A stretch of 45,780 nt of DNA from a candidate division TA06 bacterium (GCA_004376575.1 SOJN01000087.1:1-45780), one strand, 5' to 3'. Positions 25,624-34,213 are shown, counted from the first letter of the stretch. The notes: generated by a model not told the origin, from the letters alone. Program-made: numbers and translations.

Positions 25624-25653
25624 TTTGCTCCGTGTAACTGTTCGGAGGTGATC

Positions 25654-27144
25654 ATGAAAGTATCATTGCTTAAGGACTCAATTGCTGACGTAAGCGAGGA
25701 CTGCATCGCGGTTTCGGTTTTCCAGGATGAAAAAACACTTTCGGGAGCGGCTGCCAAAGTTGACGGATCGCTTGGAGGCACCATTGCGAGTCTGATCAAA
25801 CAGGGCGAAATCAAAGGAAAGCTGGGTGAGACTACTGTAGTTCATACCATGGGAAAATTGCTCTCGGATAGGGTGATTGTTGTTGGTCTGGGAGAGAGGA
25901 GCAAGTTCAATGTAGAAGCAGCAAGATTTGCCGCAGGAAGTCTGGTGAGCAAGGCTAGAGCTCTTGGTGTAAAAGGTGTGGCCTCTGCGCTTCTTGGAGT
26001 GGGTGTGAAAGGAGTAACAGCCGAACTGTGTGCCCAAGCGATGACAGAAGGAGCAATTCTGGGCGCTTACAGTTTTGACAAATACAAGAAACCAGAAGAA
26101 ACTGCGATTGAATCGTTCAGTCTCGTGGAAGATAGAAAGGCAGCGGTCTCACAGGTTGAAAAGGGTCTGAAAAAAGGGGAAATACTGGCTCACGCCCAGA
26201 ATCTGGCAAGAGACCTGGCCAATGAGCCGAGCAACAATATGACACCGACAATACTGGCAGAGAGGGCCAAGGAAATCGCGAAGAAGTTCGGCATGAAAAT
26301 AGACATTCTCAGCGAGAAAGACGCGGAAAAGGAAGGCATGGGAGCATTCCTTGGGGTCGCCCGTGGCACAGACGAGCCAGCAAAGTTCATAGTCATGAGA
26401 TACAGGCCGTCTGATAAGAACGTCCTGGCGCTGGTGGGGAAAGGCATAACTTTTGACTCTGGCGGAATATCCATAAAGAGTTCCCAGGGCATGGGTGCTA
26501 TGAAGGCAGATATGTCCGGTGCAGCGGCAGTTCTGGGAGCAATGCGGGCAATTGCACAGCTCAAGCCAAAGATTGGGGTGATCGGAGTGATGCCCGCGAC
26601 TGAGAACATGCCCAGTGGACACGCACTGAAGCCGGGCGATGTTGTAAAGTCGCTGAGCGGAAAGACCATAGAAATAATAAGCACAGATGCGGAGGGGAGG
26701 CTGGCGCTTGCTGATGCCATATCCTATGCAAAGAAACTTGGGGCAAAGAGGATAGTTGATATTGCAACCCTTACTGGCGCGTGCTTTGTTGCCCTGGGAG
26801 AAATAACGAGTGGACTCATTTCTAACGACGATCGTCTTGCAGATCTTCTTTTGGATGTCTCAGAAAAGACCGGCGAGAAGATGTGGAGGCTTCCCACCTT
26901 TGATGAGTACGACGAACAGATAAAGAGCGATATCGCGGACATGAAAAACTCCGGCGGCCGGGCTGCCGGAACAATCACTGCGGGGATGTTCTTGAAGAGG
27001 TTCGTCGGAGATACATCCTGGGCACACATTGATATAGCGGGCAAGGAGTATTCAGAAAAGGCGAAGGGCTACCAGCAGAAAGGTACAACTGGCGTAGGCG
27101 CAAGATCGCTGGCTGAACTGGCTCTGAGGCTTTCCAGAAGATGA
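25654..27144 (+). CDS. pepA: Leucyl aminopeptidase (M17 family)
   Basis: A 496-residue cytosolic di-metal aminopeptidase that removes N-terminal residues from peptides. The catalytic C-terminal half is complete: Lys263 and Asp268 in VGKGITFDSGG, Lys275, Asp286 in MKADMSG, and Asp345, Glu347 and Arg349 in STDAEGRL. Each is seven positions below the E. coli PepA residue. Residues 185-200 carry the family signature LANEPSNNMTP. The start is the ATG at 25654 with GGAGG five bases upstream; a GTG two codons earlier lies within the SD. It is the first gene of a run of tightly packed plus-strand genes, and its stop codon overlaps the next start (ATGA), implying translational coupling with cutA. Confidence 0.97.
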   Translation: MKVSLLKDSIADVSEDCIAVSVFQDEKTLSGAAAKVDGSLGGTIASLIKQGEIKGKLGETTVVHTMGKLLSDRVIVVGLGERSKFNVEAARFAAGSLVSKARALGVKGVASALLGVGVKGVTAELCAQAMTEGAILGAYSFDKYKKPEETAIESFSLVEDRKAAVSQVEKGLKKGEILAHAQNLARDLANEPSNNMTPTILAERAKEIAKKFGMKIDILSEKDAEKEGMGAFLGVARGTDEPAKFIVMRYRPSDKNVLALVGKGITFDSGGISIKSSQGMGAMKADMSGAAAVLGAMRAIAQLKPKIGVIGVMPATENMPSGHALKPGDVVKSLSGKTIEIISTDAEGRLALADAISYAKKLGAKRIVDIATLTGACFVALGEITSGLISNDDRLADLLLDVSEKTGEKMWRLPTFDEYDEQIKSDIADMKNSGGRAAGTITAGMFLKRFVGDTSWAHIDIAGKEYSEKAKGYQQKGTTGVGARSLAELALRLSRR

Positions 27145-27452
27145 ACTACTTTGCAGTAATAACCACTTGCGGCAGTGAGGATGAGGCTCTCAGGATCGCC
27201 AATCACCTGCTCAATGAAAAGTTGATAGCATGTGCCAACTGGTGGCAGGTCAACTCTGCCTACTGGTGGGAAGGCAACTGTGAGCGGGCAGAAGAGTATA
27301 TGGTTTTCATGAAAACTGTGAAAAAGAACCTGAAGGCTGTTGAATCTGCCGTCGTCACCATGCACAGCTACGAGAACCCAGAAGTGATCCAGATTCCCAT
27401 TAGCGGCGGCTCGGAGAAGTACTTGGACTGGGTGAAGGAAAGCGTCAAATGA
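27141..27452 (+). CDS. cutA: CutA-like divalent ion tolerance protein
   Basis: A 103-residue protein of the CutA family, small trimeric cytosolic proteins linked to copper and other divalent metal tolerance. It shows the family pattern from the N-terminus (VITTCGSEDEALRIANHLL), through LIACAN and WWEGN to the C-terminal YENPEVIQIPISGG, where the Pro-Glu-Val-Ile segment is typical. The length is standard. Its ATG overlaps the pepA stop by four bases. The biochemical role of CutA outside metal tolerance is unsettled in the family itself. Confidence 0.93.
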   Translation: MNYFAVITTCGSEDEALRIANHLLNEKLIACANWWQVNSAYWWEGNCERAEEYMVFMKTVKKNLKAVESAVVTMHSYENPEVIQIPISGGSEKYLDWVKESVK

Positions 27453-27531
27453 ACCACTGCCCTATTAGATTTTGCGGGGACGGATTACTTTTGCATGTCG
27501 ATTGCTGTGCTTTGTCAGGAGGAAGAGAATA

Positions 27532-27915
27532 ATGTCAGCCGGCAGAGTGGTGGGCATAGTCGTAGCGGGTATACTCCTGCTATTTGGGGTACTGTGGCTG
27601 CTGGCCGCGACTTCAAGCTCCGCTGAGAACGCATCGCCAGGCGGGAGATTCGTCGTAGGAATCATTCTATTGGTTATGGGTGGTCTACTCCTGTTCGCTG
27701 CTGTGAAAAAGCCAGCCAAAATAGAAGAAGAAAAGGAACTGACGATAGTGCAAAAAATAGAGCTCCCGGGTGATTTGAGACTGGAAGAGATGAAGTGTTC
27801 TTCCTGCGGCGCGAAACTGGACAAGGATTCGATCACCGTCAAAGCAGGGGCCGTGATGGTGTCTTGCGGGTACTGTGGTTCTCAATACAAAGTGGAAGAG
27901 GAGCCAAAATGGTGA
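27532..27915 (+). CDS. Small membrane protein with C-terminal zinc ribbon
   Basis: 127 residues. The start at 27532 has AGGAGG nine bases upstream; the frame is open another 20 codons without an SD. Two hydrophobic segments (about 5-27 and 38-57) form a hairpin in the membrane, joined by a short Ser/Gly loop. A charged linker follows, then a probable zinc-binding ribbon with CSSCG at about 93-97 and CGYCG at about 116-120, likely cytoplasmic. The last codons overlap the start of the DUF2207-type gene by seven bases, so the two are probably translated together. I do not recognise a named family; it may assist the membrane protein that follows. Confidence 0.85.
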   Translation: MSAGRVVGIVVAGILLLFGVLWLLAATSSSAENASPGGRFVVGIILLVMGGLLLFAAVKKPAKIEEEKELTIVQKIELPGDLRLEEMKCSSCGAKLDKDSITVKAGAVMVSCGYCGSQYKVEEEPKW

Positions 27916-29540
27916 ATTGGAGTAGCACCATGAAGATCAGAAACGCGGTGGTCGTACTTATGCTCCTGGGAACGGCTGTGGCCTTATTCCCAAATGGGGC
28001 CTCAGCGGATTATGATTTCTCTGTAAGGAAGAATCATGTTGACGTTTACATAGAACGTTCAGGCACGATAGGCATTTACTACGAATTGACATTCTTTTGT
28101 AGCCCTTCTGGAAAAGCTATCGACATAGTAGACATAGGAGTTCCGAACAAACACTATATCCTTTCTTCTGCTGCAGCGGACCTGGATGGCGTGAAACTCA
28201 AGAAGATACGGCGATCAGAATACGTGCACCCGGGCATTGAGATTCATCTTGGTGGAAAGAAAATTACTCCAGGAACTTCTGGTACTCTCCACTTCTATGT
28301 CGAATGCAAGCGCGTCCTCTACCAGGATACCGAGGATAAGACCTACACATCCTTTCGTTTTTCGCCCACATGGTTCAGCCCGAAGTTTGCCAGAGGAAAA
28401 ACAGACCTTCAGGTCTCCTTCCATTTTCCAGCGGGAGTCACACCTGACGAGACAAAGTGGCATCAAAAAGAGTTCGATGCACATTCATTAGATGATGAAA
28501 AAAGGATAGTCTTCACGTGGATAAACGCTTCTGCCTCACCCTCAAAACAGTATACCTATGGAATCTCCTTCCCGAAAAAGTATGTTGAACCCGGAGCAAT
28601 CGTGACAAAGAAAGCTGTCAGGCGGAGAAGTGTGTTCAAAACGATTGAAAACATCTTTCCGCTTCTTTTCGGGTTTTTTATGGTGTTCTTTGTTGCGATG
28701 ATAGGGGTAGTCGCTTCACTAACTCAGAAACGAAGGCTGATGAAGTACATGCCCCCGTCGCTTGCTATTGAGGGTGTCGGGATAAAGAGAGGTCTGACCG
28801 CTGTTGAAGCCGCGATACTTCTGGAAAAGCCCCTTGACAGGGTATGCACCATGATCCTTTTTGGGCTGCTGAAGAAGGATGCCCTAAGAGTAGTCAAGGC
28901 CAAACCTCTGAGATTGGAGGTTCTGGAAAAAAATAAGGAGAAGCTCCGAGAGTATGAATCATTGTTCCTGGTTGCCGTGGACAAAAAGGGTAGGGTTCCT
29001 GAGACAAAACTGAGAAAGGTGATTACCAGCCTCATCAAGGGGACCAATGAAAAGATGAAGGGCTTTTCCAGACGTGACACCAGAGAATACTATCGATCCA
29101 TTGTGAATAAGGCATGGGAGCAGGTTGCTTCCAGCGAGACAGAGGAGGTTGCGTCAGAAGTCCTGGACAGAGAAATGGAATGGTTGATTGCGGATGAGAG
29201 ATACGAGCAGAGGATGAAAGAGGCACTGGGGGATAGGGTGGTCATCGTCCCTGTGTGGTATCCAGGATACAGAACTGGTGCTGCTGCTGGAGCTCCGGGT
29301 CCGGGAATCTCCGTTCCTTCATTGCCCGGTTCAGAATTTGCCAATTCGGTCGTTCGGTCTGTTGAGGGTTTTGCTCATGGGCTCGTTAGCAAGGTTGAGT
29401 CCTTTACCGGAGGCATAACGAAAGTGACAAACCCTCCTCCCGCAAAGTCAGGGTCTTCCTGGTCATCCGGGGGGTCCGGGTGCGCTTGTGCATGTGCGTG
29501 CGCTGGGTGTGCCTGCGCGTGTGCAGGAGGTGGACGGTGA
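27909..29540 (+). CDS. DUF2207-type membrane protein with Cys-Ala repeat tail
   Basis: 543 residues from the ATG at 27909, with GAGGAG upstream; an ATG seven codons later at 27930 also has a good SD (GGAG, 7 nt). The signal peptide ends near ASA-DY. Residues about 33-235 are the extracytoplasmic DUF2207-like domain (YDFSVRKNHVDVYIERSG). One strong membrane segment (about 247-270) is followed by KRR, placing the rest inside the cell. The cytoplasmic part has charged helices, then a Pro/Gly/Ser linker and a tail of seven cysteines in CACACACAG and CACACAGGGR. The codons for the Cys and Ala residues vary (TGC/TGT; GCT, GCA, GCG, GCC), so the tail is maintained as protein rather than as a DNA repeat. 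A radical SAM gene follows 52 bases later. Confidence 0.87.
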   Translation: MVNWSSTMKIRNAVVVLMLLGTAVALFPNGASADYDFSVRKNHVDVYIERSGTIGIYYELTFFCSPSGKAIDIVDIGVPNKHYILSSAAADLDGVKLKKIRRSEYVHPGIEIHLGGKKITPGTSGTLHFYVECKRVLYQDTEDKTYTSFRFSPTWFSPKFARGKTDLQVSFHFPAGVTPDETKWHQKEFDAHSLDDEKRIVFTWINASASPSKQYTYGISFPKKYVEPGAIVTKKAVRRRSVFKTIENIFPLLFGFFMVFFVAMIGVVASLTQKRRLMKYMPPSLAIEGVGIKRGLTAVEAAILLEKPLDRVCTMILFGLLKKDALRVVKAKPLRLEVLEKNKEKLREYESLFLVAVDKKGRVPETKLRKVITSLIKGTNEKMKGFSRRDTREYYRSIVNKAWEQVASSETEEVASEVLDREMEWLIADERYEQRMKEALGDRVVIVPVWYPGYRTGAAAGAPGPGISVPSLPGSEFANSVVRSVEGFAHGLVSKVESFTGGITKVTNPPPAKSGSSWSSGGSGCACACACAGCACACAGGGR

Positions 29541-29592
29541 GCTTCAGTCGACAGAACAACCCGAAATCTGTTCTTCTTTCAAGGAGGAGAAG

Positions 29593-30945
29593 TTGCCACT
29601 GAAAGTGAAGAAGTGGTTTGAACGACCAAAGCCCTTGTCAAAGGGGATGTATCATCTGAGGGCTGAAGGTGAGTTTGGCGGCTACAGGCTTCATCTGAGA
29701 ATAGAAAATGATGGGAGAGGTATTCTGCTTGTCGATGCGTCAAAGGTTCTCCATCTGAATCAGACCGCGGCTGAGCTTGCCATGCACATCATAGAAGCAA
29801 CTCCTGTAGAAGATATGATTTCCCAGATGAGGAAGAGGTACAAGGTCGATGCTGAGGCGCTCCGCAAGGATTACGAAAAGATGAAACAGACCATATCTGA
29901 CCTTGCAAGGACAGATGATGTTTGCCCTATCACGTATCTTGATGTGGAAAGGATAGAGCCCTTTAACACGCCTGTCAGTGCCCCCTATAGAATGGATTTG
30001 GCGCTCACATACAAGTGTGAAAACGATTGCAAGCACTGCTATGTGGCCAGGGACAAGAACATGCCCTCTCTTTCTGTGGAAGATTGGAAAAGGGTGCTCA
30101 AGAGGTTGTGGGATGTGGGAATACCTCACGTCTGCTTCACCGGTGGCGAGGCTACGCTTTTCGCTGGTCTATTGGATTTGGTTGACTATGCTGAAGAACT
30201 GGGAATGGTGACTGGCCTTCTCACCAATGGAAGAAGCCTGGGCCAGCTCGATTTCGTGAAAAACCTTGAACAGGCAGGTCTTGATCACATCCAGATTACG
30301 CTCGAATCCCACGATAAGAAGATCCACGACACTATTGTGGGATGTCCGGGCTGGAGGCAGACGGTAAATGGGATAAAGAACGCAATCAGCACACAGGTTT
30401 ATACAATCACCAACACGACCATAACCAGATTGAATGAACCGGCAATAGAAAGGACGATCAAGTTCATCCGAGATCTGGGCGTAAAGACCTTCGCGGCAAA
30501 CGGCTTGATATTCACAGGCAAGGGAGAGTATTCTGGATTGGGATTCACTGAAAAGGAACTTGTCCCGATCGTGACCAGGATAAGGGATACTGCGAGAAAA
30601 CTCGGCATGAGGTTCATATGGTACACTCCAACTCAGTACAAGAATTTCGATCCCGTAGCTCTCGACCTAGGCCCCAAGGCCTGTACTGCGGCCAAATACA
30701 ACATGTGCATCGAACCTGACGGTAGCGTGATACCGTGTCAGAGTTGGTATGAGCCGATTGGAAATATTTTGACTGACAGTTGGGACAATATATGGAACTC
30801 GGAGCTGGCCACTAAGATTAGGAACAAAGAGATGATAATGGATGAGTGCAAAACCTGTGAAGATCTTCCCATATGCGGAGGCGGCTGCCCTCTCTACAAT
30901 AGCGCGAACGAGTACCTTTGCACGGAATCCAAGTCTGCAGGATGA
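29593..30945 (+). CDS. Radical SAM/SPASM maturase with N-terminal PqqD-like domain
   Basis: 450 residues from a TTG at 29593 with GGAGG five bases upstream. The frame is open back to 29488 inside the preceding gene, but no SD supports an earlier start. Residues about 31-105 resemble PqqD/RRE peptide-recognition domains (LVDASKVLHLNQTAAELA). The radical SAM cluster is Cys142, Cys146, Cys149 in CENDCKHCY, and FTGGEATL follows as the SAM-binding GGE motif. The C-terminus has a SPASM-like cysteine set (CTAAKYNMC, VIPC, CKTCEDLPICGGGC, one more C near the end) for auxiliary iron-sulfur clusters. Enzymes of this build modify peptide or protein substrates; the obvious candidate here is the Cys-Ala tail of the gene just upstream. 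From memory, curated family collections include a radical SAM group paired with C-rich tail proteins, which this may match. Confidence 0.93.
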   Translation: MPLKVKKWFERPKPLSKGMYHLRAEGEFGGYRLHLRIENDGRGILLVDASKVLHLNQTAAELAMHIIEATPVEDMISQMRKRYKVDAEALRKDYEKMKQTISDLARTDDVCPITYLDVERIEPFNTPVSAPYRMDLALTYKCENDCKHCYVARDKNMPSLSVEDWKRVLKRLWDVGIPHVCFTGGEATLFAGLLDLVDYAEELGMVTGLLTNGRSLGQLDFVKNLEQAGLDHIQITLESHDKKIHDTIVGCPGWRQTVNGIKNAISTQVYTITNTTITRLNEPAIERTIKFIRDLGVKTFAANGLIFTGKGEYSGLGFTEKELVPIVTRIRDTARKLGMRFIWYTPTQYKNFDPVALDLGPKACTAAKYNMCIEPDGSVIPCQSWYEPIGNILTDSWDNIWNSELATKIRNKEMIMDECKTCEDLPICGGGCPLYNSANEYLCTESKSAG

Positions 30946-31340
30946 AAGGCGAGACAGAGATAAGAGCTCGGTACGCTGATACCGACCAGATGGGTGTCGT
31001 CTATTATTCGAAGTACCTCGAGTACTTCGAAGTTGGGAGGACGGAACTTCTTCGGGGGCTCGGGCTTCCATATACAGAGCTCGAGTCTAAAGGGATTCAC
31101 CTTCCAGTTGTTGAATGCACATGCTGCTATAAGCGTCCGGCGCGGTATGATGATGTGCTCACCATCGTCACCACTATTGGAAACGTGGGGAGAGCTTCTA
31201 TACGCATGGATTACGAGATCTACAGGAAAGGAGACTCAAAGCTGCTTGCATCAGGGTTTACAAGACATGCTTCAGTCAACTCCGATGGCAAGCCCGTGTC
31301 AATGCCTGAGGCAATGAGGGCAAAGCTCAAACAGGAGTAG
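30942..31340 (+). CDS. Acyl-CoA thioesterase, YbgC/4-hydroxybenzoyl-CoA type
   Basis: A 132-residue single hotdog-fold protein. The signature YADTDQMGVVYYSKYLEYFE (about 9-28) contains the catalytic Asp of the DxxGVVYY motif found in YbgC-type thioesterases. The remaining strands (VVECTCCYKRPARYDD, SIRMDYEIYR) fit the fold and the length is standard. The ATG at 30942 overlaps the stop of the radical SAM gene by four bases (ATGA); an upstream open stretch of eight codons has no SD. It hydrolyses a short-chain or aromatic acyl-CoA; the substrate cannot be told from sequence. Overlap with the maturase gene suggests shared transcription, not necessarily shared function. Confidence 0.92.
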   Translation: MKGETEIRARYADTDQMGVVYYSKYLEYFEVGRTELLRGLGLPYTELESKGIHLPVVECTCCYKRPARYDDVLTIVTTIGNVGRASIRMDYEIYRKGDSKLLASGFTRHASVNSDGKPVSMPEAMRAKLKQE

Positions 31341-31395
31341 CTAAGGTTTACGGTACTCTTGTGCAAAGTCTGGCTAGATAGAAAGGAGGTTGATG

Positions 31396-32037
31396 ATGAG
31401 AGGTTGTCAAACGAGGGCTGCAGGACTCCTTTTGGGAGTTCTTTTGACCATCGCGCTTGTCTTTGCTGTGGGGTGTTCGAAATCCCAGGAGATGTCCGCA
31501 AAATCGGAGGGTTTGAGCATGGCAAAGTCTGAGGAGCCGGCGGCAAAACCAGTTGCCACCGACACATCTGCCCGGAAGTTAGACGCGCACGATGTGGTGG
31601 CTGTGATTAACATGGCCAAGGGTGGAGAGATAGTGTTTGAGTTCTATCCTGATGACGCGCCCAAGACAGTGGATAACTTCATCACGCTGACTAACAAAGG
31701 GTTCTACAACGGGCTCACATTTCACAGGGTAGTGGCTGGATTTGTCGTGCAGGGAGGAGACCCGGCCGGAAATGGGTCCGGTGATGCCGGGTATAACCTA
31801 CCCGCAGAGTTCAACAAGCAGAAGCACGTCACAGGAACGGTGGCAATGGCGAGAAGCTCGGACCCAAACTCGGCCTCCTGCCAGTTCTACATCTGCCTGG
31901 CACCCCAGCCTAGCCTTGATGGCAAGTACACGGTGTTCGGGCAGACGATAAAGGGGATGGATATTGTGAAAGGCATCAAGATAGGGGACGTTATGAAAAC
32001 CGTCCGCATCCTCCCCAAATCCGAATACAAGAAATAA
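31396..32037 (+). CDS. Lipoprotein peptidyl-prolyl cis-trans isomerase, cyclophilin type
   Basis: 213 residues. Of three consecutive candidate start codons (TTG 31390, ATG 31393, ATG 31396) the last is best spaced (6 nt) from AGGAGG. A lipoprotein signal peptide ends in AVGC, followed by a 35-residue Ser/Ala/Lys linker. The cyclophilin domain (about 65-210) has the core GLTFHRVVAGFVVQGGDP with the catalytic Arg, GTVAMARSSDPNSASCQFYI, and LDGKYTVFGQTIKGMD. It should assist folding of exported proteins at the membrane surface, which fits a genome encoding many large secreted beta-rich proteins. It is the last gene of the pepA run, 55 bases after the thioesterase. Confidence 0.94.
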   Translation: MRGCQTRAAGLLLGVLLTIALVFAVGCSKSQEMSAKSEGLSMAKSEEPAAKPVATDTSARKLDAHDVVAVINMAKGGEIVFEFYPDDAPKTVDNFITLTNKGFYNGLTFHRVVAGFVVQGGDPAGNGSGDAGYNLPAEFNKQKHVTGTVAMARSSDPNSASCQFYICLAPQPSLDGKYTVFGQTIKGMDIVKGIKIGDVMKTVRILPKSEYKK

Positions 32038-32052
32038 CTAGAAGCTGTCAGC

Positions 32053-32448
32053 CCGGGGTCAGACCTTACCCTCCGACGGAGTTTATGCTTGGCGAAGCCA
32101 AGTGCGAAGGATCTTCGACACTTTGAATAGTAGGGGCGTATTGTGTGCGCCCCTGCTGCTTGGTCCCCAACCTAACTCCAGATTGCCGCGTCCGCCTTCG
32201 CTTGGCTCCCCTCGGTTTCGTCCTTGCATGAACTCTGGACTTCGCTCCCTTCGGCGCCGCCTCAGGACCAATTCTCTCTAAGCTTCGACTCCGTCTCAGC
32301 AAGAGAGACTAAGCAGGATAAACTCCGAGTCTACCTTTGGCACACGGGAAACACGCGAACAGCAGATTCTTCGACCTTTCAGGCCTCAGAGAAACAAAAC
32401 GAGGGAGATGTCCCCGCGCAGGATTCAAGTTTCAAGGTTTGACCCCGG
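32053..32448. mobile_element. Non-coding element with CCGGGGTCAGACCTT terminal inverted repeats
   Basis: The left end CCGGGGTCAGACCTT (32053-32067) and right end AAGGTTTGACCCCGG (32434-32448) are 15-bp inverted repeats with one mismatch. The 366 bases between contain no convincing gene, a GTAGGGGCG-type hairpin at 32131-32155, and TTCGACTCCGTCTCAGC-like inverted fragments. This fits a MITE-like or REP-like insertion. No transposase is present and no flanking duplication is clear. Its right end forms part of the fhs promoter. Confidence 0.6.
32131..32155. repeat. GTAGGGGCG palindromic repeat, single hairpin
   Basis: GGGGCG, 9 nt, CGCCCC (32133-32153), preceded by TA. Related to the elements at 4893, 25383 and 38304. 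Confidence 0.5.
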
Positions 32449-32467
32449 ATACTTGGAGGTTTATAAT
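32439..32467 (+). promoter_or_regulatory. Sigma-70-type promoter for fhs, -35 inside the repeat element
   Basis: TTGACC (32439-32444), 17-bp spacer, TATAAT (32462-32467). The -10 is perfect. The -35 box is part of the right terminal repeat (AAGGTTTGACCCCGG). The transcript would start near 32474, about 20 bases before the fhs start codon. Confidence 0.8.
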
Positions 32468-32493
32468 ATGGGGCTCTGGAAGAGGAGGCCTTT

Positions 32494-34164
32494 GTGAAGA
32501 CCGACATTGAGATTGCGCAGAAAGCGAAGATGCTTCCAATCAATGATATCGGAAGCATGATTGGTCTTAAGCGCGAAGACCTGATGTGCTGTGGTGATTT
32601 CAAGGCGAAGATTGAACTCGACGCTCTGGCCCGGTTCAGCGAAAAGCCGGATGCGCCTCTTGTGCTTGTCACTTCGATAAATCCAACGAGAGCAGGGGAA
32701 GGTAAGACTACGACCTCAGTGGGCCTTGCGCAGGCGTTGAACAAACTGGGCAAGAAAGCGATTGTGACATTGAGGGAACCTTCTCTCGGCCCAGTCTTTG
32801 GCATCAAAGGTGGTGCGGCTGGAGGAGGATACAGCCAGGTTCTCCCAATGGAGGACATCAACCTCCACTTCACAGGAGACATGCATGCAATCACCTCTGC
32901 TCACAACCTTCTTGCCGCGCTTCTCGATAACAAGATCCACAGGAGAAATCCACTGGGAATAGATGTGAATGCGGTGCCTTACCACCGTGTCATGGACATG
33001 AACGACAGAGCTCTGCGCAATATCGTTGTGGGCCTTGGCGGAAGACCTACAGGTGTGCCTAGAGAAGATGCATTCGACATAACCGCTGCAAGCGAAATAA
33101 TGGCGATACTCGCCCTGTCGAAAGACCATGCTGATTTGAAGAAGAGGATTTCCAGGATTGTTGTGGCGTATGATCTGGACCGAAATCCTGTGACTGCGGA
33201 GGACCTGGGTGCCCAGGGGGCGATGTGCGCCCTACTTCGGGATGCTCTGAAGCCGAATCTTGTGCAAACTATCGAGAAGACTCCCGCCATAATCCACGCC
33301 GGTCCTTTTGGGAATATCGCGCACGGCGCAAATTCGATCATCGCCACAAAGGGGGCATTGAAGCTGGGTGACATTGTGGTGACAGAGGCCGGCTTTGGCG
33401 CAGACCTTGGCGCGGAAAAGTTTCTGAACATAGTATCCAGAGTTGGAGATTTCTACCCTCATGTCGCGGTTCTCGTTGTCACTATCAGGGCATTGAAGAG
33501 GCACGGGGGAGTCAGCAGGAGCCGTCTCAAAAGGAAGGATCTGCGGGCGCTGAACGATGGGATGCCCAACGTGGAGAAGCATGCCGAGAACCTGACCAGC
33601 TTTGGACTGCCGCCTATTGTCGCTGTCAACGTTTTCCCATCAGATTCAAAGGAAGAAATTGATTTTGTGAAGGAGCACTGCAAGGATGTGGGGCTTTCGG
33701 TCGCGGCGAGCGAAGTCTTTGAAAAAGGTGGAAAAGGAGGGATTGAGCTGGCAGAGATGGTTCTTGATGGGTGCAAGAAGAAAGCGCCCATACCGAGGCC
33801 ACTCTACGCGAGAGAGGCGCCCTTGAAAGAGAAAATCGAGCTCATCGCGAAGAAGATCTATGGTGCCGATGGCGTAGACTACGAAGGGAAGAGCAGCAGA
33901 CAGATCAGGAAATATGAGGACATGGGGTTCTGTCAATCATTCATCTGCATGGCAAAGACGCAGTATTCCCTCTCCCACGACCCGGACCTGTTGGGCAGGC
34001 CTGCTGGATGGCGTCTTGTGATCAGAGAGGTGAGGCTCAGCGCCGGCGCGGATTTCGTCATTCCTGTAACCGGAAACATTATGACCATGCCCGGGCTGCC
34101 AAGAGTTCCTGCGGCAGAAGGTGTCGATATTGATGAGTCTGGACGGATTGTCGGTCTTTCGTGA
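32494..34164 (+). CDS. fhs: Formate-tetrahydrofolate ligase
   Basis: A 556-residue enzyme that makes 10-formyl-tetrahydrofolate from formate, ATP and THF in one-carbon metabolism or the methyl branch of the Wood-Ljungdahl pathway. It starts at GTG 32494 with GGAGG five bases upstream. The ATP-binding loop TRAGEGKTT is at residues 65-73 (the usual form is TPAGEGKTT). Family blocks follow: REPSLGPVFGIKGGAAGGGY, LHFTGDMHAI and EAGFGADLGAEKF, and near the C-terminus ITGNIMTMPGLP-like VTGNIMTMPGLP. Length is full. A strong promoter lies directly upstream, partly built from a repeat element. Whether the organism is acetogenic cannot be said from one gene. Confidence 0.97.
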   Translation: MKTDIEIAQKAKMLPINDIGSMIGLKREDLMCCGDFKAKIELDALARFSEKPDAPLVLVTSINPTRAGEGKTTTSVGLAQALNKLGKKAIVTLREPSLGPVFGIKGGAAGGGYSQVLPMEDINLHFTGDMHAITSAHNLLAALLDNKIHRRNPLGIDVNAVPYHRVMDMNDRALRNIVVGLGGRPTGVPREDAFDITAASEIMAILALSKDHADLKKRISRIVVAYDLDRNPVTAEDLGAQGAMCALLRDALKPNLVQTIEKTPAIIHAGPFGNIAHGANSIIATKGALKLGDIVVTEAGFGADLGAEKFLNIVSRVGDFYPHVAVLVVTIRALKRHGGVSRSRLKRKDLRALNDGMPNVEKHAENLTSFGLPPIVAVNVFPSDSKEEIDFVKEHCKDVGLSVAASEVFEKGGKGGIELAEMVLDGCKKKAPIPRPLYAREAPLKEKIELIAKKIYGADGVDYEGKSSRQIRKYEDMGFCQSFICMAKTQYSLSHDPDLLGRPAGWRLVIREVRLSAGADFVIPVTGNIMTMPGLPRVPAAEGVDIDESGRIVGLS

Positions 34165-34213
34165 TGGGAATTTTGCGCTCGATTTCGGGTATATCTTATT
34201 GTGAGGCCGCCTG

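Noticed and set aside
25614-25630. Sigma-54-like TGGTATTCTTTTGCT upstream of pepA
   Set aside because: The GG to GC spacing is 9, not 10, and a good TTGACA-N17-TATTCT promoter overlaps it.
25095-25814. A 239-codon open frame on the minus strand across the ATTTCG array and the start of pepA
   Set aside because: Its repetitive Pro-rich translation simply reflects the DNA repeat, and it runs antisense into a certain gene.
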